From a virus, in IMG/VR virus record IMGVR_UViG_3300017963_000605, positions 1-30,123 of that record: a stretch of DNA of 30,123 bases; one strand, written 5' to 3'. This document shows, one piece after another, positions 4,925 through 12,153 of the stretch; the stretch's first letter is position 1, and the number at the start of each line of letters is the position of its first letter. The notes below the pieces were generated by a model. It did no database searches, was not told where the DNA came from, and saw only the letters and a list, made by a program, of their open reading frames with translations. The position numbers and the translations under genes are program-made.

Positions 4925-5799
4925 AGAGAAATAAATTCGCCCCAGAGGAACAGAGACGGTTTTGGAGAGAGGCGGTCGCTTATGACCAAGCTACCGGTGA
5001 GTCTACTTATCAGGAACGATTACTAACGGCGTATCGGCTAGTCCGGGAGCTCGCTCACATCCGGGGAGCCATTAAGCCCGACGAATCTCTAATCCAGGGC
5101 CTAAGCCTCATCCACGACCAAAAGAAAGAGAGTATGTGGACCGCCGAAGTCCCAGGCTCTAAGTCCAATACTAGAGCTAAATATGCTCTAGATTTACAAG
5201 AAGCCACGATGAGCATCCTCCCACCCCAGAAACCCCATAATATGAATGGTGATTACCTCCCGGCGAAGGATCCAAAAATCCAGAACTACCTAAAAACCCT
5301 AGACTTTTTAGCCCAGAGACTATCTCTTTATGCTACTCATAAGTCCTCACTAGGAATGAAATCTTTCCTAGACCCAAACACTATCCAAGCCGCCTTTCCT
5401 AGTGCGCCTGAGATTATGGCCTTTGAGCAAACCCTTATCAAAGAAGGAATTGAGGCTCTCGTAACCCAAGGAACCCTCTCGGCTATCGATTGGTTCTCCT
5501 CTAATTACGAGTTTAATCTCCCAGAAACCAAAAGAATTTTAAAAATAGCTCTTGACTCTTCGCAAGAATTGATGTATATTGATAAGAAGGCGCATCAAGC
5601 TCTTCTCTTGTTGGATATAGAGCGCATCAAAGCCAAAGCGCAGGAGGACGGCGAACTGAGAACCGCCCTCGCTGCGATAAAGTTGAAGGCGGAAATGTTA
5701 GGATTGAAGCAAACGAACGAATCAGGAAGCACGATGGGGAAATACTTACAGGAAATGTATGAAGTAGCAAAAACGAAGAAATTGAAGGGGCCTAAGTAA
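4891..5799 (+). CDS. Possible terminase small subunit or packaging-associated protein, 302 aa
   Basis: The start has AAGGAAT upstream. The protein is soluble and mostly helical. The C-terminal part (about residues 225-290) reads LLDIERIKAKAQEDGELRTA followed by a helix ending in KAEMLGL, a pattern often seen near the end of phage small terminases (helical D-x-x-A-A/L-K-L-K...MLGL). It opens the operon that contains the large terminase, though seven small genes intervene. The N-terminal 100 residues do not show an obvious helix-turn-helix. The assignment rests on context and a short resemblance, so another packaging or regulatory role is quite possible. Confidence 0.5.
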   Translation: MSNFEETYGGIKRNKFAPEEQRRFWREAVAYDQATGESTYQERLLTAYRLVRELAHIRGAIKPDESLIQGLSLIHDQKKESMWTAEVPGSKSNTRAKYALDLQEATMSILPPQKPHNMNGDYLPAKDPKIQNYLKTLDFLAQRLSLYATHKSSLGMKSFLDPNTIQAAFPSAPEIMAFEQTLIKEGIEALVTQGTLSAIDWFSSNYEFNLPETKRILKIALDSSQELMYIDKKAHQALLLLDIERIKAKAQEDGELRTALAAIKLKAEMLGLKQTNESGSTMGKYLQEMYEVAKTKKLKGPK

Positions 5800-6032
5800 T
5801 GAAGCAGATAGTAGAATTTACAATCCATATCCAAAAAGAGGATTATGATACGGATCAGTACTTAAAGGTAGAGGATTGCGCTTACAAGAGTCCTCAAGAG
5901 CACATCCTGGAGTGGATAGAAAACGGGGTAATAGTGGAAGCGCACGAATACGTTTGGTTCCCTCCAGATAGGATACGAGAGATTAACTTTAGATGGTTAA
6001 AAGAGGAAGAAGATGCCCCCGAAGAAAAATAA
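5799..6032 (+). CDS. Small hypothetical protein, 77 aa (paralogue of next gene)
   Basis: The ATG overlaps the previous stop (TAATG), with GAAGGGG upstream. It ends with EYVWFPPDRIREINFRW, closely matched by EVWIPPHRILSINLTYF at the end of the next protein. That W-x-PP-x-RI-x-x-IN signature suggests two paralogues that arose by tandem duplication. Alpha/beta, acidic, no signal peptide. Function unknown. Confidence 0.7.
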   Translation: MKQIVEFTIHIQKEDYDTDQYLKVEDCAYKSPQEHILEWIENGVIVEAHEYVWFPPDRIREINFRWLKEEEDAPEEK

Positions 6033-6258
6033 GGTAGGATTAGAGGTTTTGGTGGAGGACATAAACGCTCTCCACGGATATAAAGTCCACAGGAGAACGG
6101 TGGACGTATCAGGTGGAAATCAAGCGATAGATAACCTCCTGGAAAACATTACGAATAAGGGATTTCGGTATCCGGGGTCCACGGGGGATCCAGAGAGTAC
6201 AGAAGTTTGGATACCCCCACACAGAATCCTAAGTATTAATTTGACGTATTTTGATTAA
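6013..6258 (+). CDS. Small hypothetical protein, 81 aa (paralogue of previous gene)
   Basis: Starts inside the end of the previous gene behind AGAGGAAG. It has a lysine-rich N-terminus, then an alpha/beta domain ending in W-x-PP-x-RI-x-x-IN as in the protein before it. The overlap and shared signature support a duplicated pair that may form a hetero-oligomer. No known family is recognised. Confidence 0.65.
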   Translation: MPPKKNKVGLEVLVEDINALHGYKVHRRTVDVSGGNQAIDNLLENITNKGFRYPGSTGDPESTEVWIPPHRILSINLTYFD

Positions 6259-6267
6259 GGAGCAAAA

Positions 6268-6558
6268 ATGGACGAATTGAAAGAAGCATTACAGGAACGA
6301 TTGACGAATCTTTTACAAGAGTTTAAGAAGGATGCTGCTACGGACTTGACGGAATTTGCCTCGGCAATCTCTACAGACATGACGTTGGCTATGCAATCGG
6401 ATGCCTCATCAGAACACATGAACCGGCTCTTGCGGCAATTGAATGCTTTGCAAGAGCAATACCAAGTGAAGTTGGTATCCAAGGGGCTTGTGAGCTTGAA
6501 CAGTATCCTTATGCTGGTATTCGAAGTGGCATCAAAAGCTTTAGTAGCAACGATTTAA
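6268..6558 (+). CDS. Helical phage protein with C-terminal hydrophobic segment, 96 aa
   Basis: Preceded by TTAAGGAG. The first 70 residues are amphipathic helix (ELKEALQERLTNLLQEF, later MNRLLRQLNALQEQYQVK) and the last 25 are hydrophobic (LNSILMLVFEVASKALVATI). Layout and size match a group of small proteins common near terminase genes, usually called hypothetical. A membrane or lysis role is possible because membrane proteins follow, but there is no direct evidence. Confidence 0.7.
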   Translation: MDELKEALQERLTNLLQEFKKDAATDLTEFASAISTDMTLAMQSDASSEHMNRLLRQLNALQEQYQVKLVSKGLVSLNSILMLVFEVASKALVATI

Positions 6559-6574
6559 CGAAAGGACTAAATAT

Positions 6575-7144
6575 ATGCCTTGGTATCAAGATGGAGCTTG
6601 GGTGATTAAGATTTTGGCCCTGATGGGAGCCATTATCGCAATGTGGTTAGGACAGACGGAGATCGCTACGGTCCTTATCGGATTAGTAGGAATTGGGAGT
6701 ATCTATAACCAACAAAAAAATGGGGGCGGAACAAAATCAGATGTAGGTAGATTTCTGATTCCTCTCGTTATTGCATCATTTTTCATTGGCCTTATGTGTT
6801 TTTCCTGTATTTCTTTGAATGTAAAAGAAATGCCAGAGGCTACGGGGGAAATTGCAGCCGATATTATTGTAAGACACGACGAATACGTGGAATTTGATCC
6901 GGATATCACAGATAAGGAGCGGGTAGCGTATCTTTATCAGTCGTCCGCAGTAAAAGTCTTTACGACTGGGGAAATCCCGATTACAGAAGAGGGAATCACG
7001 TTTTTCTATGCAATAATTGCCAGACATGACCGTTATTGCAACGAAGATTTGAATACTTCGTATCTACACAGAAGGATTAATCTAAGGGATTCGGCTATTT
7101 TGAAGCGATATTTGGACAATATTACGGATGCGCCAACAGATTAG
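6575..7144 (+). CDS. Membrane protein with three predicted transmembrane segments, 189 aa
   Basis: Preceded by CGAAAGGA. Hydrophobic segments lie at about residues 11-25, 29-44 and 60-81, followed by a soluble acidic domain of about 105 residues. Its last residues, LDNITDAPTD, recur as LDNITDELRD at the end of the next gene. The two-helix hairpin at the N-terminus is holin-like, but the large C-terminal domain is unusual for a holin. FSC at the end of the third segment does not fit a lipobox. It overlaps the next gene by 17 bases. Confidence 0.7.
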   Translation: MPWYQDGAWVIKILALMGAIIAMWLGQTEIATVLIGLVGIGSIYNQQKNGGGTKSDVGRFLIPLVIASFFIGLMCFSCISLNVKEMPEATGEIAADIIVRHDEYVEFDPDITDKERVAYLYQSSAVKVFTTGEIPITEEGITFFYAIIARHDRYCNEDLNTSYLHRRINLRDSAILKRYLDNITDAPTD

Positions 7145-7268
7145 TTTAAAAGAAGCTAGAGATTTGGCTTTAGAAATCACCAAAAAGACAGATGAGCGAT
7201 TGGAACAAGAGCGAAAAGTCTTTTTGGACTCTTTATTGGACAATATTACCGATGAATTACGGGACTAA
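7128..7268 (+). CDS. Small helical protein, 46 aa
   Basis: Translated as MRQQISLKEARDLALEITKK, then a charged helix ending in DSLLDNITDELRD. The ATG lies within the coding end of the previous gene and its own end contains the ATG of the next, so the three are overlapped in series. There is only a weak TTGGA ribosome site, so translational coupling is likely. Its end and start junctions are copies of one another (see the duplication finding). No family is recognised. Confidence 0.6.
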   Translation: MRQQISLKEARDLALEITKKTDERLEQERKVFLDSLLDNITDELRD

Positions 7269-7428
7269 TTTAAAAGAACGCCAAAGAATTATACTCGAAG
7301 CAGAAAAGACCTTATACAAAGGAAAAAAACTTACGGATTTGGCGTATTGGGAGCTTTTAGAGGCTGTTTTATTTTTTAGAAATGGCCTTAAAGAGGAATT
7401 ATATTTACAAACAAGGGAATTAGCGTAA
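7252..7428 (+). CDS. Small helical protein, 58 aa
   Basis: The ATG at 7252 is preferred over 7192 because it sits in the same TTGGACAATATTAC-ATG context as the previous gene's start at 7128. The protein begins MNYGTNLKERQRIILEAEKT and continues as amphipathic helices with an aromatic patch (YWELLEAVLFF). It resembles the 46-residue protein at its N-terminus (NLKERQRI against SLKEARDL), pointing to a tandem duplication. Its stop abuts the next ATG. Function unknown. Confidence 0.6.
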   Translation: MNYGTNLKERQRIILEAEKTLYKGKKLTDLAYWELLEAVLFFRNGLKEELYLQTRELA

Positions 7429-7728
7429 ATGCCAGCAGAAAAGCCCAAGGATAAAACCATTAGAGATCATCTCCAGGAGCAAGGAGAAGGAATTGCTTAC
7501 TTAAAAGGTAAGATGGATGCTTTGCACGAACACTCGAAAGAGTGTACGGAAAGGTGTCTAGGAAAGGAGGGAAAAGGAGGATTAGTGGATAGGGTGGGAT
7601 CCCTAGAAACTAAAGTCAAATGGGGCCTTGGGCTTATTTCTGCTACCTTTACGGCGGTGATTGGGGCCACCATAGCCGCCGTAAAGATGTTCTTTTTCTC
7701 TAAATTCACTGGAGGAGGAAGTGTTTAA
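7429..7728 (+). CDS. XhlA/holin-like protein with C-terminal membrane segment, 99 aa
   Basis: The ATG follows the previous stop directly. The N-terminal 60 residues are charged and predicted coiled-coil, with two Cys around a Gly-rich turn. They are followed by a hydrophobic segment at about residues 64-90 (WGLGLISATFTAVIGATIAA). This layout of coiled coil then C-terminal anchor is that of XhlA-type hemolysin or holin accessory proteins. No endolysin lies next to it, although the tail protein at 14847 has a wall-hydrolase fold. A lysis role is inferred only. Confidence 0.55.
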   Translation: MPAEKPKDKTIRDHLQEQGEGIAYLKGKMDALHEHSKECTERCLGKEGKGGLVDRVGSLETKVKWGLGLISATFTAVIGATIAAVKMFFFSKFTGGGSV

Positions 7729-9237
7729 TTGAGGGATCGTTATGTTATCTCTGAAATTAGAGAGAGGGGATTTGAACCTCCCGATATTATAAAACAATTA
7801 TCAGAGAAAATAGGAGGGAGTATTCAAGCTGTGCTAACGCCATTCCAAGAGATTTATAGCGAGTTTAGGGACGACATCTTTAAGTTTGCCGCCCTTATAG
7901 GTTTCGAACCAACTTGGCAACAAGCGGAGATTATGAAATGTGTACAATGGGAAGAAACTATAGCAAAACCAGAACAAAAGCTACGCCGTATTGCAGTCAA
8001 ATCTGGTCAGGGGCCTGGGAAAACCGCACTTACAACGGTTCTTGCCCTTTTTCGGCAGTTCAGACATCCTGGGGCGTGGTGCGTTGTTATGGCTCCTTCA
8101 GAGAAACAAGCGAAGAATTGGCTGAAAGAATGCGAGCGGTCTCTAGAACATGCTCCGGAATTTCTAAGAGCAATGGTTAGAGCCCAGAAGAAGGTAATCT
8201 CATTCTTGGGAGATGGGAAATACGCTATCGAAGTAGCTACCGCCGCAAAGAAAGAGAACGCCGCTGGAGTCCATCACCCTTACCTTACAGTAATTATAGA
8301 TGAGGCGACCGGGGTTGACCGGGAAATTATCGAAACATGCTTAGGGACTATGACACAACCCGGAAACCTCATCTTTTTAATCTCGAATCCTACGGACCGG
8401 GATACGGCGTTTTTTGATTGTTTTAACGAACAGCAACACCTTTGGCATACGTTTACCTTTAACTCGGAAGAGTCGCCTATCGTAGACAAAAACCACATCA
8501 AGGCGCTGGAGGACCAATACGGTAGAGACTCAGACTTGTATCGCTTTAGGGTATTGGGGAAATTCCCGAAGGTGGATCGAGATACCGTTATCAATATAGA
8601 CGATTTACATGCCTGTACGAAGACCGACCCTTACCGTTGCGCTATGATGTTGGACCGCTCTAAGCAGGTAGGGATAGACCTAGCCAGATTTGGAAGCGAC
8701 GAATCTGTCGTTTATGCGCGCTCAGGTGGAACTGTAGTAGACACAAAGATTTACACCAAGACGGAACCAATTACGGTGATTTTGGAGGCGTTTGAACGAC
8801 AAAAATCTCTTGGTTGGTCTGATGATGTCGTGAAATATGTACAGGATATGGGAGGCTTGGGAGGGGGGCTTGCTTATAATTACCATGACCGAGGGAAGCA
8901 GATTTTAGAGTTTTACTTCCATGCTCACGCGCATAATTCGAAGGATTACCAGAATAAGATTACGGAGGCGTACTTCCATTTTTCGAATTTGTTAAAGCAG
9001 AGGAAGGTTCATCTAAAGTATGATAGGCTATTGTTCCATCAATTGTCTTCCAGGAAGTATGAGGCCCCTAAAGGAAGGCTGAAGCTGGAGACGAAAGAGA
9101 AGTTTGCGGATAGGAATAACAAGATGTCCCCCGATAGAGCAGATGCTATGGTATTAACTTTTTATTATATGACTGGTTCTGGAGGGATTATTACGACGAA
9201 ACGCTCAGATAAGAGGGTGGGGGTACAATTGAGGTAA
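7729..9237 (+). CDS. terL: Terminase large subunit
   Basis: DNA-packaging motor ATPase and nuclease, 502 residues. The ATPase domain has Walker A SGQGPGKT (92-99), Walker B VIIDEA (188-193, catalytic E192) and a coupling motif SNPT (219-222). The C-terminal RNase H-like nuclease has GIDLARFGSDES (D317), VQDMGG (D373) and SPDRADAM (D469, D472), which supply the metal ligands. The frame opens with TTG directly after the previous stop, with GGAGGAGG upstream; no earlier start is possible in frame. Length is normal. The enzyme would act at the portal with the small subunit. It lies on the opposite strand to the structural genes. Confidence 0.95.
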   Translation: MRDRYVISEIRERGFEPPDIIKQLSEKIGGSIQAVLTPFQEIYSEFRDDIFKFAALIGFEPTWQQAEIMKCVQWEETIAKPEQKLRRIAVKSGQGPGKTALTTVLALFRQFRHPGAWCVVMAPSEKQAKNWLKECERSLEHAPEFLRAMVRAQKKVISFLGDGKYAIEVATAAKKENAAGVHHPYLTVIIDEATGVDREIIETCLGTMTQPGNLIFLISNPTDRDTAFFDCFNEQQHLWHTFTFNSEESPIVDKNHIKALEDQYGRDSDLYRFRVLGKFPKVDRDTVINIDDLHACTKTDPYRCAMMLDRSKQVGIDLARFGSDESVVYARSGGTVVDTKIYTKTEPITVILEAFERQKSLGWSDDVVKYVQDMGGLGGGLAYNYHDRGKQILEFYFHAHAHNSKDYQNKITEAYFHFSNLLKQRKVHLKYDRLLFHQLSSRKYEAPKGRLKLETKEKFADRNNKMSPDRADAMVLTFYYMTGSGGIITTKRSDKRVGVQLR

Positions 9238-9455
9238 TGAAAAAATATAAAGATTTTAAATCGAATTGTTCTTTTGCTTCGTTTAAGTTTGATGTACTGT
9301 GGCATGATAAAGAGAAAAAGTTTATGGGGATCTGTTTAGATCCTCCCACATTTGCTGGAGAAAAGTTTTTTGCGGATTGGGAAGATGGGGCATTAATCGG
9401 TATAATGAATAAGATTTGTTCAAGGTTATATCAAAAACCACCAGAAAGTTATTAA
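9237..9455 (+). CDS. Small hypothetical protein, 72 aa
   Basis: The ATG overlaps the terminase stop (TAATG). An alpha/beta pattern is seen: strands around FKFDVLWHD and KFMGICLD, then a helix ALIGIMNKICSRLY. The strand-strand-helix order with a central Gly is faintly like HicB-type folds, but key features are not clear. No toxin partner lies beside it. It is better left unassigned. Confidence 0.6.
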   Translation: MKKYKDFKSNCSFASFKFDVLWHDKEKKFMGICLDPPTFAGEKFFADWEDGALIGIMNKICSRLYQKPPESY

Positions 9456-9694
9456 TGCTCTGTGATGTATGCGATATCCGTTTAAAAATAACGCACTCCT
9501 TTTCCGCAGGACGAGGAGGAAAGACCGCTACTGCCAAATGCCCCGAATGTGGAAAGCGATTTACTCTTGTTTCTATTTTGGTTCCTTACGCAGGAAGGGG
9601 AAACGGGGCAGCAGCTATGGCAAGAAAATTAAAAAGGGCTGGACAGGAAGGCAAAAATAAGGTAGAATTATTAAATGAGAGTAACGAAGCCTAG
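9455..9694 (+). CDS. Zinc-ribbon protein, NrdR-N-terminus-like, 79 aa
   Basis: The ATG at 9455 overlaps the previous stop and is chosen over 9416. CDVC (residues 3-6) and CPECGKRFTL (29-38) form a four-Cys zinc ribbon with the C-x-x-C-G-x-R-F-T ending typical of the NrdR N-terminal domain and related small phage proteins. The ATP-cone domain of NrdR is absent; the tail is basic (MARKLKRAGQ). It may bind nucleic acid. The next gene overlaps by 20 bases. Confidence 0.65.
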   Translation: MLCDVCDIRLKITHSFSAGRGGKTATAKCPECGKRFTLVSILVPYAGRGNGAAAMARKLKRAGQEGKNKVELLNESNEA

Positions 9695-10385
9695 ATATAA
9701 AGTAGTTGCTGGAGGAGATATCCACTTCCCCTTCCATAACAGGAAGGCGGTTAGTGAGTTCCTAACACTTATACGATGTGAGCAACCTACTCATACTGTT
9801 CTAATGGGCGATACTTTAGATATGTATAATCTCTCTAGGTATTTAAAAAAGCCTAAGTCCTACTCTTCTATGTACGAGATCCAAGAGGCAAGAAGGTTCT
9901 TTAAAAAACTAAAAAAGGTATCTCCTAATAGTATAGATTATATTTTAGAAGGGAATCACGAAGAACGACAAACCAAATACCTATTAAGGAATTCTCCAGA
10001 ACTTTTAGAATATGAGTGTCTTAAAGTTCCTAATCTTTTGGGTTTAGACGATTTCGGTATCCATTGGGTTCCTGCGAGATCCGAACTTCGAATAGACGGA
10101 ATCCTATATACGCACGGAAGGCATACGTGCGTAGATGCTGGAGGCTCTGTAAAGAAAGAGCAGTTAAAATATAGAGAGGATATGGTGATGGGGCATTGTC
10201 ATCGCTTAGCTTTAATCCATACGCAAGCGGGGATACCTGGAGGGCCAAACCAGATAGTAGGAGTAGAGGCAGGATTCTTGGGCGATAAGAAGTCCGAAGG
10301 ATTTGCTTACGTAAATAAGCCCAATTGGTGCAATGGGGCTGTAGTGATAAATAAAAGAAAAGTACGATTGGAGGTTTTTGAATAA
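9675..10385 (+). CDS. Calcineurin-like metallophosphoesterase
   Basis: A 236-residue enzyme with the full metallophosphoesterase signature in order: GDIH (14-17), GDTLD (45-49), GNHEER (93-98), THGRH (146-150) and GHCHR (173-177). These supply the ligands for two metals. Family members cleave phosphomonoesters or diesters, including nucleic acids and cyclic nucleotides; the phage substrate is unknown. AAGGTAG precedes the ATG, which lies inside the end of the previous gene. It sits between terminase and a likely virion protein, as in several other phages, suggesting a role in late DNA handling. No signal peptide is seen. Confidence 0.9.
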   Translation: MRVTKPRYKVVAGGDIHFPFHNRKAVSEFLTLIRCEQPTHTVLMGDTLDMYNLSRYLKKPKSYSSMYEIQEARRFFKKLKKVSPNSIDYILEGNHEERQTKYLLRNSPELLEYECLKVPNLLGLDDFGIHWVPARSELRIDGILYTHGRHTCVDAGGSVKKEQLKYREDMVMGHCHRLALIHTQAGIPGGPNQIVGVEAGFLGDKKSEGFAYVNKPNWCNGAVVINKRKVRLEVFE

Positions 10386-11029
10386 TGACGGATAGTTATG
10401 AACTAAGAACATATCAGGATAGGATTTTTTCTAAGCCTGTAGGGTTAAACGGAAACACTACAGGAACTTTAGATATGGTGGGCGACCACTCTGATGGTGG
10501 AGCCAAGGACGGTAACTTTTATTGGCTTGCTGCAAAAGACGGAGAGACTCTTGAGATAAAGAGGATGATGTATCGGATCTCTATCGGCGCGGGGGCTCAA
10601 GCTGATTCCGATGGATTTGGGTCTGGAGCTGCTTTGGGGACAGATGTAGGAACGCTTATTAAAATCAAACGAAAAGGAACAAATGTTTCTGTTTGGGACC
10701 AGACGGGAGTAACTCCCTCTACGGATCAACTATTACAAGACGTTACAGGAGATTTTGGAGTCACGTTTCGAAGAAATATCGATGCCCTAAAGTGGGGTGG
10801 AACTCTTTGTAACGTAATGGCTTCTGAGTGGGGAGGTACGATAGGCGACCAAGTGATAGGAACTTTGGATTTTATGAACACCTTCGGGAGACCGATTACC
10901 CTAAAGGGGTCTCTTGGGGATTATATTGTCGTGCAGCCTCAAGCAAATATACAGAATGTTGTAGGGTTTTCTATTACGCTTTTAGGCGTTGTGAAAAACC
11001 ACTACGGTTGGTGGAATGCTGCTACGTAG
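10385..11029 (+). CDS. Probable virion-associated beta-rich protein, 214 aa
   Basis: The ATG overlaps the previous stop. The composition is rich in Gly, Thr, Asp and aromatic residues with alternating strand patterns, as in capsid decoration or fibre proteins. Recognisable pieces are an N-terminal DRIFSKPVGLNGN segment, a Gly-rich loop around GFGSGAALGTDVG and a C-terminal jelly-roll-like stretch (LKGSLGDYIVVQPQANI, then ITLLGVVKNHY). No enzymatic motif is seen. The virion role is inferred from composition. Confidence 0.6.
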   Translation: MTDSYELRTYQDRIFSKPVGLNGNTTGTLDMVGDHSDGGAKDGNFYWLAAKDGETLEIKRMMYRISIGAGAQADSDGFGSGAALGTDVGTLIKIKRKGTNVSVWDQTGVTPSTDQLLQDVTGDFGVTFRRNIDALKWGGTLCNVMASEWGGTIGDQVIGTLDFMNTFGRPITLKGSLGDYIVVQPQANIQNVVGFSITLLGVVKNHYGWWNAAT

Positions 11030-11038
11030 GAGTATAAA

Positions 11039-11308
11039 ATGGGTGATAAGAGACCTTGGGTTTGCCCTTTGTGTAATACAGCATATCCCCCTTGGATAAG
11101 TTCTTGTGCTTGTTCTCAGACAAAGCTTCGTGGCCCTATTTGGGTTGTTCCGTATTGGGAAAGACCTTATTTTTATGAGGAATCTCCTTGGGGAAAACCT
11201 TCTCGGTTTGAGACTATTCGTTGGACAAGTACGGAAGCAGATCCGGTAGGAGATGTAAAGCTTTTTCAGGACAGCGAAGGATATTGGTCAGATCAATCAG
11301 AGACGTAA
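11039..11308 (+). CDS. Zinc-ribbon phage protein, 89 aa
   Basis: TAGGAG precedes the ATG. The N-terminus carries CPLC and, twelve residues on, CAC after a PPWISS turn: CPLCNTAYPPWISSCAC. From memory, this resembles a common small phage protein with a C-P-x-C-x-x-x-Y-x-P-W-x-x-x-C-x-C ribbon. The remainder is Trp/Tyr/Pro-rich and probably unstructured. It is the last intact gene before the operon's terminators. Function unknown. Confidence 0.65.
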   Translation: MGDKRPWVCPLCNTAYPPWISSCACSQTKLRGPIWVVPYWERPYFYEESPWGKPSRFETIRWTSTEADPVGDVKLFQDSEGYWSDQSET

Positions 11309-11314
11309 AAATAT

Positions 11315-11460
11315 ATGGCCCGGATAAGGCTATGCCTCGATTAAGGGAAAGGCTATAGACGAGTACCTTGATTCTCAACGTAAAAGTTGGGCGGGTCTCC
11401 AATGACTCTCGAAAAAGTAGCAAAGGGGGGGTTGACCTTTTTGTAGAAATCTTAGAGTAG
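11315..11460 (+). pseudogene. Possible decayed or frameshifted ORF
   Basis: Protein-like pieces lie in successive frames: MARI (from the ATG at 11315), AMPRLRE, KAIDEYLDSQRKSWAGLQ (stop TGA overlapping ATGA at 11402), MTLEKVAKGG, then after a run of seven G (11425-11431) VDLFVEILE with a TAG at 11458-11460. Each junction is a one-base shift. Either a small gene has decayed, or the tract has sequencing indels, or the G7 run supports a real -1 frameshift between a 14-codon ORF (11402-11446) and its extension. There is no clear ribosome site. Confidence 0.3.
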
Positions 11461-11473
11461 GGAGTTGCATAGA

Positions 11474-11506
11474 CCTCGACATTTCTTAGGAAGTGTCGGG
11501 GTTTTT
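11474..11506 (+). terminator. Intrinsic terminator of the plus-strand operon
   Basis: CCTCGACA (11474-11481) pairs with TGTCGGGG (11494-11501) through eight pairs including one G-U, with TTTTT directly after. This is a canonical rho-independent terminator at the end of the terminase operon. Confidence 0.85.
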
Positions 11507-11519
11507 GCGTTTAGGGAGG

Positions 11520-11554
11520 AGCCCCGTCAAGCGGACCAGGGACTTGACGAGGCT
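11520..11554 (-). terminator. Hairpin between convergent operons
   Basis: AGCC-C-CGTCAAG (11520-11531) pairs with CTTGACG-A-GGCT (11543-11554): eleven pairs with one C/A mismatch around an 11-base loop. It follows the stop of the last minus-strand gene and probably stops or stabilises that long transcript. No T-run follows on either strand. Confidence 0.5.
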
Positions 11555-11570
11555 TATGGGAGGGAGGCGA

Positions 11571-12152
11571 TTACGCTGATTTAGTATAGAAAAGGGTACA
11601 ATACCCAGTAGAATCATCTCTATCGCTTTCTACTTTTATTATTACATTAGTGTCATTGATCTGGAGCTGGACATTTGAGGATGCTACTGTAGAAACTAAA
11701 GGAACTGGGTTTTGATTTCCTGCGGTTTCGTTATTAATCCAACATTCGTGTTTTATTACCAAATCCAAATTGGAAATACTGTGGGCTACAGATTTAGTTC
11801 CTGTAGCTGCTGTAGGGAGGGTTCCTAAGTCTATAGTCTTTTGATAAATCCTAGGATAAGACCCGGATAACCAGTCAATTCCTGTATCTTGTTCTGAGGT
11901 ACTGTAATCTAGAGTAGTTGCTGATTTCTTTACCCAGGTAGATCCGTTAGAGACGTAAATTTCGTGGGTATCCGCCGTAATAGCCATACAATCATCATAA
12001 GAAGAGGCGGTATAAGTAGAGGTTAGGGTAGATAAGTCAGCTACTTGAAATACGGGCGTAGGCGCATCAAAAATGGCCTGGAAATTTGCATCTGTGGGTC
12101 CATCCCAAGCTTCCGCTAAGGATCCAATTGCTTGTCGTTCTGGTCTACTCAT
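11571..12152 (-). CDS. Tail fibre-like beta-rich protein, 193 aa
   Basis: Last gene of the structural operon, with GGGAGTC before the ATG. Thr/Ser/Asp-rich strands dominate. The stretch around ITADTHEIYVSNGSTWVKK resembles the 'value shown in a web-form' type repeats of phage fibre adaptors. The C-terminal half (YQKTIDLGTLPTAATGTKSV, then a beta-sandwich) resembles a receptor-binding or fibre-tip domain. Its place downstream of the tail hub supports a fibre or adsorption role. The family is not identified. Confidence 0.6.
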   Translation of the reverse strand: MSRPERQAIGSLAEAWDGPTDANFQAIFDAPTPVFQVADLSTLTSTYTASSYDDCMAITADTHEIYVSNGSTWVKKSATTLDYSTSEQDTGIDWLSGSYPRIYQKTIDLGTLPTAATGTKSVAHSISNLDLVIKHECWINNETAGNQNPVPLVSTVASSNVQLQINDTNVIIKVESDRDDSTGYCTLFYTKSA

Positions 12153-12153
12153 T

